From Lodderomyces elongisporus (Eukaryota > Ascomycota > Pichiomycetes > Serinales > Debaryomycetaceae), in contig NC_083673.1 in assembly GCF_030384665.1 (NCBI RefSeq), positions 2,427,501 to 2,491,500 on the forward strand: a DNA stretch of 64,000 bases, given 5' to 3'. Of this stretch, positions 41,079 through 50,209 are shown in pieces. Below the pieces are notes generated by a model, which was not told the origin of the DNA, did no database searches, and saw only the letters and a list, made by a program, of their open reading frames with translations. Position 1 is the first letter of the stretch. Each line of letters begins with the position of its first letter. Made by a program: the position numbers and the translations under genes.

Positions 41079-41535
41079 TGTTGCTCAAAATTTTATCATA
41101 AAGATCGGTAATATATTGAATCTGTTCATGTATTTGCAATACTCCATATTGGTCTTTAATATATAGATAAGCAGCTTTCCCAATGAGAGACTTATCTCTA
41201 ACTTCTTCCAAAATGTCATTACTAACTGTAATGACCACTAAATGATCAACCATACTCTCAAAAGTGGAATTTCTTCCAGGAACCTCTCCTGCATGAGTTG
41301 TGTCATCAAGCACAAAGGCTTTGAATTCGGGCGGTGCGAGACCAGCATATGAAAGAAAACTAATATTCCATAGTTTATAATTAGATGAATCTTTCAATTT
41401 ACTCATCTCTGATACCGTTACGTTAGCGAAGCAAGCGAGTGGGCTCATAACCTGTTGAGAGGTAATATTACGAGCATGTGTTAATTCATTGGTGACAGTA
41501 GTTTCAGGAGCCTCACGTTCCATTTCACTACTCAT
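41008..41535 (-). CDS. N-terminal Gag of the retrotransposon
   Basis: A 175-codon frame whose ATG (41535) lies inside the 5' LTR, reading through the LTR end and the primer-binding site into the interior, as in Ty1. It has the general look of a copia Gag N-terminus (SEMSKLKDSSNYKLWN... LSYAGL), typical of the DUF4219/UBN2-like capsid region. It ends at a stop (41008-41010) just after a nine-A run. The rest of Gag continues in the +1 frame, so either slippage at the run or a recent single-base insertion separates the two parts. Confidence 0.75.
   Translation of the reverse strand: MSSEMEREAPETTVTNELTHARNITSQQVMSPLACFANVTVSEMSKLKDSSNYKLWNISFLSYAGLAPPEFKAFVLDDTTHAGEVPGRNSTFESMVDHLVVITVSNDILEEVRDKSLIGKAAYLYIKDQYGVLQIHEQIQYITDLYDKILSNSVKFEKKMLYFNNIWKFLTKKNK
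41441..41452 (-). other. primer-binding site matching the initiator tRNA-Met anticodon arm
   Basis: Directly inside the 5' LTR, the element strand reads GGTTATGAGCCC, the exact complement of GGGCUCAUAACC in the anticodon stem-loop of yeast initiator tRNA-Met. This is the half-tRNA priming type known for copia and Ty5, not the 3'-CCA-end type of Ty1. Confidence 0.85.
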
Positions 41536-41931
41536 TGTTTGTATTATTAAAGTCTGTTTTATCTAAATATAATAGTTGTTGTTAATTGTTAATTGTTAAT
41601 TGTTTTGTCTGTAAATTCTTGGTTGTTAAACTTCTTTAAACTGTAAACTGTAAACTGCAATCATAAGAAGATATTTCTATCTCCTTATATAGTTGAATGA
41701 TTCCTCAATTCAACACATTAAATATTATTACTCTTACCCCACAACTCAACTTGTGGGGTTACAACATCAAGTTACCTTATGATGTATTTGTTGGGTCACA
41801 ACTTATTATTATTATAGTTACCCCACAATTAATTGTTGGGTAACTAAAATAGTCTTGGCACTCACACATCCTTACTTAGTAATGATATGCTCGTCACTTT
41901 GATTATTTTGTTTCAGTAATTAACTTCAACA
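41453..41931 (-). repeat. LTR, right copy (5' LTR of the element)
   Basis: 479 bp, same termini and sequence as the left copy. It contains the Gag start codon at 41535 and must hold the element's promoter. Confidence 0.97.
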
Positions 41932-41936
41932 AAAAC
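41932..41936. repeat. target-site duplication, right copy (AAAAC)
   Basis: AAAAC immediately after the right LTR, identical to 37564-37568. Confidence 0.9.
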
Positions 41937-42014
41937 CGCAAGGAACTATATATATATGTATAAATACATGTAGATCAATCAAAAACAAATAGCTTCAAGA
42001 GTATTCTTTATACC

Positions 42015-42755
42015 CTAAAACAAACTGAAAACAAAAGAAGATCCAATAAGACCAACAATTGCAACTGATTTTTTCCAGTTGAGTGGCTCTGCATTGATGG
42101 CAGCACCCGAGCTAGATCCGCTTGAAGTTGCGGACTCTGTAGACGATGTAGTTGAAGAAGCACTTTCCGATCTGGAACCCGAACTTGTTGAAGATGATGT
42201 CGTTGTTCTTGCTGCTGCGCCAGAACCAGAACTGGAACCGCTTGATTGTGATGATGATGATGATGATGATGATGGCGACGACAAAGAGTCTGTTTCATTC
42301 GAACCATCCGTTTCGGTAGCATCGTTGTTATTCTCGGCTGTCTCTGTTTCGCTTCCGCCTTCTGTTTCTGCACCAGCTTCTGATTCCCCTGTTTCTGCAA
42401 CCTCGGTTCCTGTGGCAGTAACTGGACTAGTGCTGACTACTACGCCTCCACCGCCAGTAAGCGAGTCAAGTCTGCTACCTCCCTTATCGGTAACAGCTGA
42501 GAATTCACTCACAACACCACGTGTCACTGTACTGAAAACACCATCAGCATTTGAAGTAACAATTTCAAAAGCCTGGGCACCGCCAGAAGTGAATGAGTCA
42601 AAATGCACCACAGCACCGCTAGTAGCCTGGTGCCATACACCTTGTGCATCAGATGTGATTGTAACAAAGACACCTTCGCCCTTCGAGGCGACTGTGTTTG
42701 CAACCCCTACGGCTGCAGACACAATACTGTTGATTCCATTAAAAATATCAGCCAT
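42015..42755 (-). CDS. 11-residue-repeat, Ser-rich protein with hydrophobic C-terminal tail
   Basis: A 246-residue protein of no family I can name. Residues 6-104 are nine uninterrupted 11-residue units with consensus G-V-F-x-x-[VI]-T-S-x-[AG]-x (e.g. GVFVTITSDAQ, GVWHQATSGAV, GVFSTVTRGVV). A Thr/Glu-rich and then strongly Ser-rich linker follows (about 110-215), and a hydrophobic end SVAIVGLIGSSFVFSLF (230-246). The end resembles a GPI-anchor signal or a tail anchor. There is no classical signal peptide at the N-terminus, which argues against a simple GPI wall protein. Eleven-residue periodicity is typical of lipid-binding amphipathic helices (synuclein/perilipin type). The start at 42755 has a stop four codons upstream. 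It sits 84 bp from the retrotransposon. Confidence 0.75.
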   Translation of the reverse strand: MADIFNGINSIVSAAVGVANTVASKGEGVFVTITSDAQGVWHQATSGAVVHFDSFTSGGAQAFEIVTSNADGVFSTVTRGVVSEFSAVTDKGGSRLDSLTGGGGVVVSTSPVTATGTEVAETGESEAGAETEGGSETETAENNNDATETDGSNETDSLSSPSSSSSSSSQSSGSSSGSGAAARTTTSSSTSSGSRSESASSTTSSTESATSSGSSSGAAINAEPLNWKKSVAIVGLIGSSFVFSLF

Positions 42756-43757
42756 GTTTGAACCCTATTGTGTATACTTGTGAATAGAGTGAATAGAAGA
42801 TTGGTAGTGAAATGAGTTGTTTTGTTAACAAAATTTGCAACTCTTTAAAAAAACAATAAAAATAGAAGGACGAAGAACAAGTCTAGAGTTGGGCTGAGAT
42901 CTGGATATATATATATATATATATATATATTTGTGTGTATGTGTGTGTCACATTTGTCATAGTTGGCGGAGTAACATTGCTATAAATAACAACAGTGTGG
43001 AAACCTTGTACGTCTTGTATGTCTTGTATGTCTGGCGTGGCTTGCGTGTCTTGCTTGCGTTGAGAAAAGAACATTGCCCAAGCCAACTAATGGTCACATC
43101 TTTTTTGTAGTATTCACCGTTTGTTCGTGTCACAGTATACATACATACATACATGCATATTAAAAACAATTTGAGTTACTATGTTTTATATATATGTGGA
43201 CGGTATAGCCTCTACTACTAATTAGCTCATCGTGCATGAAAGCCCAAATGTAGCCGAAGTTTCTTTTATTTTCTCCGCTGTGTTTTTTTTTTATTGATTT
43301 TTTTTTTTCAAACCGAAGTTCAACATAAACTCGATATTGTTTACTTTTCGAATTACACATTGACCAGCATATAAAAAGACAATAAAGGTCTCGGTTATAA
43401 AGACTCCATTTGTGTATAAGCAAATGAAGAAGTAAATACTGGACTCAGATTTGGCGTTAATTCTAATAAAGTCCCATATTCTTTCTTCTTATTTTTTTTT
43501 TTCTTTCTTTTTTTGCATTTATTTACTTTAGCTTCCACTTTTGGGTCTGAACAGGTGAGCATCCAATTTTTTTTACCCCTAATCTACGAGTTCTACCAAC
43601 ATTCATATGTGACCTACTCCTCTCTTCTTTTTTTTTGGCCTCTTCTTTTTTTCTTAATTCTTCTTCATTGGAGGCAGCAATCTTACCAGAAAGGCTGATC
43701 TTTTGCAGCTTGTCAAAATTTGCACCGTCAAGAACAGTAAAAAAAAAAAAAAAAAAC

Positions 43758-43791
43758 TTGGCACGCCCTCATAAACACACTCACGTGCCAA
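43758..43791. repeat. inverted repeat TTGGCACG...CGTGCCAA with embedded CACGTG
   Basis: Perfect 8-bp arms (43758-43765 and 43784-43791) with an 18-bp spacer. The right arm overlaps CACGTG at 43782-43787. Confidence 0.7.
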
Positions 43792-44862
43792 TTGCACTTG
43801 AAAACAAGTGTTTGGAATCACGGAATCATAGACCTACAAAATATAGACTATGGATTATCTACTTTAAGTTTCCTTTTGTTTTTTGATCCTAAATTTCTAT
43901 ATATATTTTTTTGAGAAATAGACGGACAAACGTAAACAAAGCTGAACAAATAAAACAAACATTATATGTGAGCACTACATTCCTCGACGCGGTGATCTAT
44001 TTTTGGCTCTCTCTCGCTCTCGCTCCCTCTCTCTTTCTCTCTTTCTCTTCCCCTTTTTCGATTTATTCATTGCTAACCAACAATATGGTTGTGGATCCCC
44101 TCTATTTTTAAATAATAATAATTCGGATCAAACGGAAGAGCTGTTCTGGCAAAGAGTTTCGCGTTGGAGAAAGCATGGCTTAGCATATCAACTGTTTACA
44201 TTTCTCCTTTTTCCCTTGCAGAAGTGGAGAGAGAGAGGGATAGAGAGACAGGGAGGACGAAGAAAAAAAATTTGAGTTGAGAGTGGGTATGGAAAGGAAT
44301 AAAATAAAAATGGGCGATAGTTTCTGGAAAAAGATTCAGGATCAGCTGCACGACTAGAGAAAACCGCAATGAGCATTAACCCTTTCATTATTCCTCTTCG
44401 TCTTCCTCGTCCTCATCCTCATTTTCTTCTTCTTTACATTCATTCTTCCTTTTCCTTTCGGTTTGTCCGTATATTTTTTCAAATGTCTATTTACCTTATT
44501 GCCTTCTTTTTTTTTTTCTAACCTTTGGCCTTGAGTAAGTAATGACGCTATTATTCATAGTATTTTGTGTCCAATTTTAATTGCGGCTCAACCACTGAAG
44601 AATTTGTTGAAAACATCGTTCTCTCTCTACGCCTACACTTCTCTCTCCTCTTCGGTAATCCCGCCCCCCTTCCCCCTACACACACACACACACACACACA
44701 CAGAGCACAACACCGTCCTCTACTTCTTCCCTTGTTTGCTTTATCTGTTTAGCATAACACAAAAAAAATAAAAAACTCTCAGCCCAACTTTGATATTTAA
44801 TCTCTCCTTTAGCTTTTCATATTCTGTCTTTTCTGCCTCGACTTGCCTTATTTCTCAATTTT

Positions 44863-44878
44863 CCGCGCGCCCGCGCGC
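44863..44878. repeat. tandem CCGCGCGC octamer
   Basis: Two perfect adjacent copies of CCGCGCGC in an AT-rich promoter, 430 bp upstream of the metallothionein ATG. Confidence 0.75.
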
Positions 44879-45307
44879 CCATCAAAACCCACTTCGCCCA
44901 CTAGACCCAACTCCGCTTTTTAGCGCAAAAAAAACAAAAAGAAAAAATCAAATTTCCCTATTAGGAAACCCGATGCGCCTATCAAAATTTATCCTTATCA
45001 ATATCCTACAAACAAAAAAAAATTATAGGAATGTTTTTGATATGTATATATATATATATATATATACACTTAAATTTCTTATTGACACCCACTTCAAACT
45101 TTTAAATATCATCAATCGCAGTCATAACCCATCCATACATTTTATTCCAATCTACTCTTTACTTCTCCACAGTTTTCGTTTCTCATCATCTAACACCACC
45201 CTCCTACCATATTACCCGTGTCTCAAAGCTGTACTACATTTCTGTAAAGGAAAGAGAAAACAAAAATTACAAAAATTACAAAAATTACAAAGAAATAAAA
45301 AAGAAAA

Positions 45308-45472
45308 ATGAACCAAAATAGCTGCTCTTCTACATTGCAAGCAAAACAGAGTCAAGCAGGTGTTACAGCTCCTGTTGCTACTGCTCAAGCAAAAGAAAAG
45401 TCATGCTGTGGTGCAAACTGTAAATGTGGGTCGCTGTGCACTTGTTCCACTTGTAATACCACCAAACTTTAA
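45308..45472 (+). CDS. copper metallothionein, Neurospora type
   Basis: A 54-residue protein. The first 31 residues are a Gln/Ala/Ser-rich leader. The C-terminal part carries a cysteine cluster: Cys33, 34, 38, 40, 44, 46 and 49, spaced CC-x3-C-x-C-x3-C-x-C-x2-C, which matches the C-x-C-x3-C-x-C-x2-C core of the small Neurospora/Agaricus copper metallothioneins. Such proteins chelate Cu(I) in thiolate clusters and protect against copper. Residue 43 is encoded by CTG (45434-45436); read as Ser it gives CGSSCTC, the pattern expected of this family, while Leu would be unusual. The ATG is in an A-rich context (GAAAAATG). It is divergent from the repeat protein and convergent with catalase. S. cerevisiae CUP1 is functionally analogous but unrelated in spacing. 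Confidence 0.85.
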   Translation: MNQNSCSSTLQAKQSQAGVTAPVATAQAKEKSCCGANCKCGSLCTCSTCNTTKL

Positions 45473-45807
45473 CTGCTGCCCAAATTACATAAAAAATAAA
45501 AGTGAAAATAAGAATAAGTAAAAATAAAAAGAAAAATCAACATTCTGTGGCAAAGTATATAAGTCTATATAGCAAGTAATTAAACACATTTTCAATGGCT
45601 ACGCAAAACAATTTTCTATTCAGAAGTCATACTTTGAAATTATTTTATGTTTTAATTAAAATTACCTCTTTATTTGTTAATTTTTTTTCTGATAAAATAT
45701 ATATACCAACCTACTTAAAGCAATCATGTAGAAAAACCTACTGCTGTGCATGTAAGGTAAAGGAAAGAAAAAAGAAAAGAAACTAAATAGACAAAAAAAA
45801 CGAAAAT
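45473..45807. other. convergent intergenic region metallothionein/CAT1
   Basis: 335 bp, AT-rich. An open frame at 45595-45786 has AT-driven composition and is not supported as a gene. Confidence 0.5.
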
Positions 45808-47265
45808 TTACTTTCTTGGACTCAATTCCAAAACCTCCTTCTTGATCATCTTCTCCAAGTCAGAGTTAACCTTGCCAAAGTAAGCAAAGACCTTGTCTTG
45901 GATACGAGCATCGGCACTAGCAACGTGCACAGCAACATTGTGAGCCAAGTGCTCTTGTTGATTAGGATACCTAGCAAGAACTTCCCAGAATGCTTGTGAT
46001 TGTTTGAAATCTTCTGGAGTAGCCTTCCAGTGGAATGGAGTAGCTGCACCTTCCCAAACTTCTTGGTCTTCTTGAATCGAGTAGGATCTGAAATTGATTG
46101 GCTTGTCTGATGCCAAATAGTTTGGATGAGAACCCAAGTTACCGTTAACAGTCATTGCACCATCACGCATGTGTGGGTTAAAGACACGGCCAGTGACTGG
46201 ACAATTGACTGGGATTTGGGTATAGTTTGGTCCCAATCTATATCTTTGGGTATCAGTGTATGAAAACAATCTTGATTGCAAGACTGGGTCAGCTGATGGC
46301 TCCATGTATGGAACAGTGTTTGCTGGTGAAAATGCAGCTTGTTCAACTTCAGCAAAGTAATTCTTTGGGTTTTCATTCAAAGTCAATTTACCAAATCTTC
46401 TCAATGGGTAATCCTTGTGTGGCCAAACCTTGGTCAAGTCAAACACAGAGAATGGGGCCTTCTTGGCTTGCTCCTCAGTCATGGTTTGAACATACAAGGT
46501 CCAGCTTGGGTAGTTACCAGCAGCAATGTTCTTAAACAAATCCTCTTGAGCAAAGTCAGGGTTAGATCCAGCTAATTGACCAGCTTCCTCATTGGTTAAT
46601 GATTTACGACCTTGGTCAGCAATCATGTGCACTTGGACATAACGCCACTCGCCCTTCTTGTTGGACCACTTATAAGTGTGTCCCGAGTAACCATTCATTT
46701 CTCTGTATGAAGCTGGAGTACCTCTGTCTGAGAACAAAATCATAACTTGGTGTATCGACTCTTCATTTGAAGTTAAATAGTCCCAAAACATGTTTGCATC
46801 CTTCAAGTGAGTTTCTGGGTTTCTCTTTTGGGTGTGGATAAAGTGTGGAAACTTGGATGGGTCTCTAATGAAAAAGACTGGAGTATTGTTGTAAACAAAG
46901 TCCAAGTTACCCTCCTCAGTGTAAAACTTGGTTGAAAATCCTCTTGGGTCTCTTGCAGAGTCAGCAGAACCAGATTCACCACCAACGGTTGAGAATCTAG
47001 TCACAGTTCTAGTCTTTTTACCCACAGTGTCCAAAAATGCAGAGGAACAAAGGTCAGTGATATCGTCAGTCACTTCAAAGACACCATAAGCACCTGAACC
47101 TTTAGCATGAACAACTCTTTCAGGAATTCTTTCTCTGTCAAAATGTGCCAATGAGTCAATCAAATTGACATCTTGCATCAACAATGGACCGTGTTTACCA
47201 ATTCTTTGAGTGGCAAAAGGCTCTGGGATTGGAGCACCATTGGAGTTTGTGTATGTTGGAGCCAT
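45808..47265 (-). CDS. CAT1: peroxisomal catalase
   Basis: A 485-residue monofunctional haem catalase of the small-subunit class. The distal-side His53 lies in VVHAKGSGAYG, the catalytic Asn at 126/127 in YNNTPVFFIRD, and the proximal haem-ligand Tyr336 in RLFSYTDTQRYRLGPNY. The length and sequence layout are those of Candida Cat1, which dismutates hydrogen peroxide to water and oxygen. The C-terminus SPRK is not a canonical SKL, but variant tripeptides are common in fungal catalases, so peroxisomal targeting is likely but inferred. Strongly biased codons point to high expression. Adjacent to a metallothionein, it forms a stress-defence pair, though they are convergent and not co-transcribed. 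Confidence 0.97.
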   Translation of the reverse strand: MAPTYTNSNGAPIPEPFATQRIGKHGPLLMQDVNLIDSLAHFDRERIPERVVHAKGSGAYGVFEVTDDITDLCSSAFLDTVGKKTRTVTRFSTVGGESGSADSARDPRGFSTKFYTEEGNLDFVYNNTPVFFIRDPSKFPHFIHTQKRNPETHLKDANMFWDYLTSNEESIHQVMILFSDRGTPASYREMNGYSGHTYKWSNKKGEWRYVQVHMIADQGRKSLTNEEAGQLAGSNPDFAQEDLFKNIAAGNYPSWTLYVQTMTEEQAKKAPFSVFDLTKVWPHKDYPLRRFGKLTLNENPKNYFAEVEQAAFSPANTVPYMEPSADPVLQSRLFSYTDTQRYRLGPNYTQIPVNCPVTGRVFNPHMRDGAMTVNGNLGSHPNYLASDKPINFRSYSIQEDQEVWEGAATPFHWKATPEDFKQSQAFWEVLARYPNQQEHLAHNVAVHVASADARIQDKVFAYFGKVNSDLEKMIKKEVLELSPRK

Positions 47266-49706
47266 CTTGAGTATTAGTATATAAAGGGGGGGTAATATAT
47301 ATGTGTACGTGTGTGTTCTACTCTTGTTTCTGATTTAATGTATATTTTTATTACTTCAAGTGGAATAAAAAAAAAAATACAACAAATATATGTAATGAAG
47401 AATGGATTGAATCTGACTGGCTAAAGGATAAAAAAAAAATAGTTGTTGGAAAGAAAAGAAAGGGAAAATTGGGAGGTACTTATACTTGCTACAGAGAACA
47501 CAAAAGGTGGGGAAATTTTTATTTGTCCTTTACTCTTCCTCGCTACTCTGTTCTCTACCCCTCTCTCTGTCTCTGTCTATGTCTGTATCTCTGTCATTCT
47601 CTCTTTCCCCCCGTGTGAATATTTTATAATAGTATTGTGCTACATTGTGATTACTAACGCATTGACGCAGAGAGAGCAGCTGTGACTGCTCTGATTATCA
47701 ATCAGCAACTGGAATCCAGAACTACTACGCTCACTTCAAGTAAATGTTTTAGTTATATTATTTTTAATTTTTGTACTCTATTTTTGTGTACTGTTTATTG
47801 CCGTTTTTTTTTTTATAACTGAATTTAATCTAGTAGGAATCCCACAGTTTCTTTTTTTTGTATTGTTGTTGTTGTTCAACATATTTTTTTCATAGGAGGG
47901 AACAAAGGAAGAAAAAGGAGTTAAAGATACTGGATGATTGCTTTCACAATCCATTCTATTTGTCAGAATGTAAGTATCCACATGTTGGGGTTGTTGCTCT
48001 ATTGAAAAGTATGTTTAGTGACGTTTGAGACATATGCTTATTTAGATTATTTTTTTTTTGCTCATTTTCTCCTTTGTATTTGTTTGATTAGGGGGGTGGT
48101 GGTTTTTGATTGTTTTAGCATATGGCATTACGTATAGACGCAGATCTATTGGCTGGTTATTCTTTTCTCCCTCTTATGTTTTTCTTGCTGTCTCCTCTTT
48201 TTATTTTTTTTTATATTTTATTTTTATATTTTTTATTTTACCTTTTTTTCTTTCCTACCCCAGACTATACGTTGCTTCTTAAGAGAGAAAGAGAAATAGA
48301 GTGTGTGTATGCGCATAGATGGCTTTCTCTATTTCTCAATTCGGACAAATGCGAGACAAGTATTATAATTAAACCTCGGTTATATTGTTGAAACGAGACA
48401 TGCTACGGAATATTAGTACCTTATTCTAGATATAGATATATATGTACATCTATATATGTATGTGTGTATGTATGTGTGGCTTTCTCTTTTTTTTTTTAAT
48501 CCAAAATTTAGCCAGCTTAGCAATATTAGATAGCTAGAGTATATAATACATAATTGTTTACCCAAAAAAAAAAAGGAAAAAAAAAAAAGAGATATCGTAT
48601 TCGTCTGTAAAAAGTAAAGGAATGATAGTGGGAGAAAAGGAGGGGGTAATGATTGTTCAAACACCTTTCCAAAAACCAAAAAACCAAAGATCAAGGGAAG
48701 GAGGGGGGGACACTGGGTTAAAATTAAAAATCACATGTGTTCTACGTTTGGATAAGGTCATGTCAGTTTATGTGGGCAGATAAATAAAATGTAGAGAAAA
48801 AATTAAAAAATTTTGGGTTTTATTTTTCTTTTTTTCTTTTTTTTTGGCGGAGACAAAAAACAAAATATAATCCACGTTTGACAAAAGTAAGACAGTTTGA
48901 TAGAGAGAGAGAGAGTGTGTGTGTGTGTGTCGTTATTATAATTGTGTGTGCCGCTTTTATTCCAACAAGTTGATATTTTTCAGAATTCTTTTCCCCTTTT
49001 TTTTGTCTATCTTTTGTCTATGTTGTCTATCTTTTGTATGTATGTATGGACTCATCTGAAAGAATCGAGACTTTCGCCCTAGTTTGTCAGCATATCATCC
49101 AGTATCATAAGGTTTTTTCTTTAGAAAGAAAGACAAACGAATCACTTATATGTGAACAGTTGTTGTTGTTTCTGTTTTTTGTGTAATTTTAGTATTAGAA
49201 TATGCCGATATCTGCTTTTACATATATATATATACTTATAATATGTATATATATATATTTTATTTTTCATTCTGTTTCATTATAAACAATTTGCTTAATT
49301 CATCATCATCTCTAAGATTCTACCCATAGGCCCAAGAATATTTTATCACAACAACAACAACACCAAAGTCCATCGTATTTCTTCTCCACATTTCGTAACA
49401 ATGCACATTTATGAAGTAGATTAATGGGATATGGGAAAATACCTCACAATATTCATTACCTTTGCAATTCTTATTTTTCTTCTTCTTCTTCTTCTTCTTA
49501 TTCTTATTCCACTTACTCTAACTAATACTAACAGACCAAAGTCAATGTTTTGTTTTTTTTGTTTTTTGTTTTAAAAAAAAGTAAATGAAGAACAGAGGAG
49601 TCCTAAGTTGTTATGATTTGTAAAGTGGTGAATAGTAAGAACTTGTACTTACTAGTAGTACTTCTAGCTAATCTTACTTCTCTACTGTCTACACGTTTAC
49701 ATTAGT

Positions 49707-49730
49707 ATCACGTGGTCTTATCCACGTGAT
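49707..49730. promoter_or_regulatory. paired inverted Cbf1-type sites
   Basis: ATCACGTGG (49707-49715) and CCACGTGAT (49722-49730) are perfect 9-bp inverted arms with a 6-bp spacer; each arm contains the Cbf1 core RTCACGTG. Together they form a 24-bp hyphenated palindrome. Confidence 0.6.
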
Positions 49731-50136
49731 GTATTTTTATGTATAACTTCTATTGCTGGTATAATGATGAGAATTATTCTTTACAAAAAAAGTAGAGCGA
49801 GCAAAAAAAAAATGAAAAACCAAAGAGATTTAGAGTTTAGTTCAAAACTGAACCAAAAAAAAAAAAACAAGAAAGAGAAAGACATAAAGAGTTAAAGGGG
49901 CTACCAGATAAGCTACCAAAAGCTACCAAGTGGACACTACCGCGTTAAATTGGTGCCAGTAAAAATAAACCTATTTGCTCAAGTACTAAAATACCATACC
50001 ATACCTTTCTTTCTCTCTCTCTCTCTCTATAGATATATAAGATTAATATTTCCTCGAATGGACTAACTAAATAGGAATAACATGAAATAAGGTGCAAGGG
50101 GAAGAGGACCCACAAGGTGACGCCAGACATAAGCTT

Positions 50137-50209
50137 GAAGAAGAAGAAGAAGAAGAAGAAGAAGAAGAAGAAGAAGAAGAAGAAGAAGAAGAAGAAGAAG
50201 AAGAAGAAG
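50137..50209. repeat. (GAA)24 trinucleotide repeat
   Basis: 73 bp of uninterrupted GAA, all purine on the plus strand. It produces false poly-Glu (plus) and poly-Phe/Ser frames. GAA/TTC tracts of this length can form triplex DNA and are unstable. Confidence 0.95.

Larger units (their letters stand above)
37569..41931 (-). mobile_element. Ty1/copia LTR retrotransposon, internally deleted
   Basis: A complete insertion of 4363 bp in minus orientation. Two 479-bp LTRs (TGTTGA...TCAACA ends) look identical by eye and flank a 3405-bp interior; AAAAC target duplications flank the whole. The interior has a primer-binding site (41441-41452), a Gag frame starting inside the 5' LTR, a zinc knuckle, an aspartic protease DTGA, an integrase with HHCC and DDE residues, a remnant of reverse transcriptase, and a polypurine tract (38048-38056). 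The protease-integrase-RT order marks Ty1/copia. The RT catalytic region and RNase H are missing, so this copy is not autonomous. Identical LTRs indicate recent insertion. Confidence 0.95.
42756..45307. other. 2.5 kb divergent region between the repeat protein and metallothionein genes
   Basis: No gene is supported. It contains a TA run (42906-42930), imperfect TCTTGTATG repeats (about 43008-43065), A18 (about 43740-43756) followed by an inverted repeat (43758-43791), CT-rich runs (about 44008-44045), a CA run (about 44680-44701), and a GC-rich tandem octamer (44863-44878). An open frame 44790-45311 starts at TTG and overlaps the metallothionein start; it is rejected as coding. Confidence 0.5.

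Noticed and set aside
44790..45311. 173-codon frame upstream of the metallothionein
   Set aside because: Starts with TTG, composition follows AT-rich promoter DNA, overlaps the real metallothionein ATG.
49526..49534. TACTAACAG resembling a branch site and acceptor
   Set aside because: Acceptor too close to the branch, and no plausible exon with a start or coding frame follows; a donor at 49036 has only a short frame before it.
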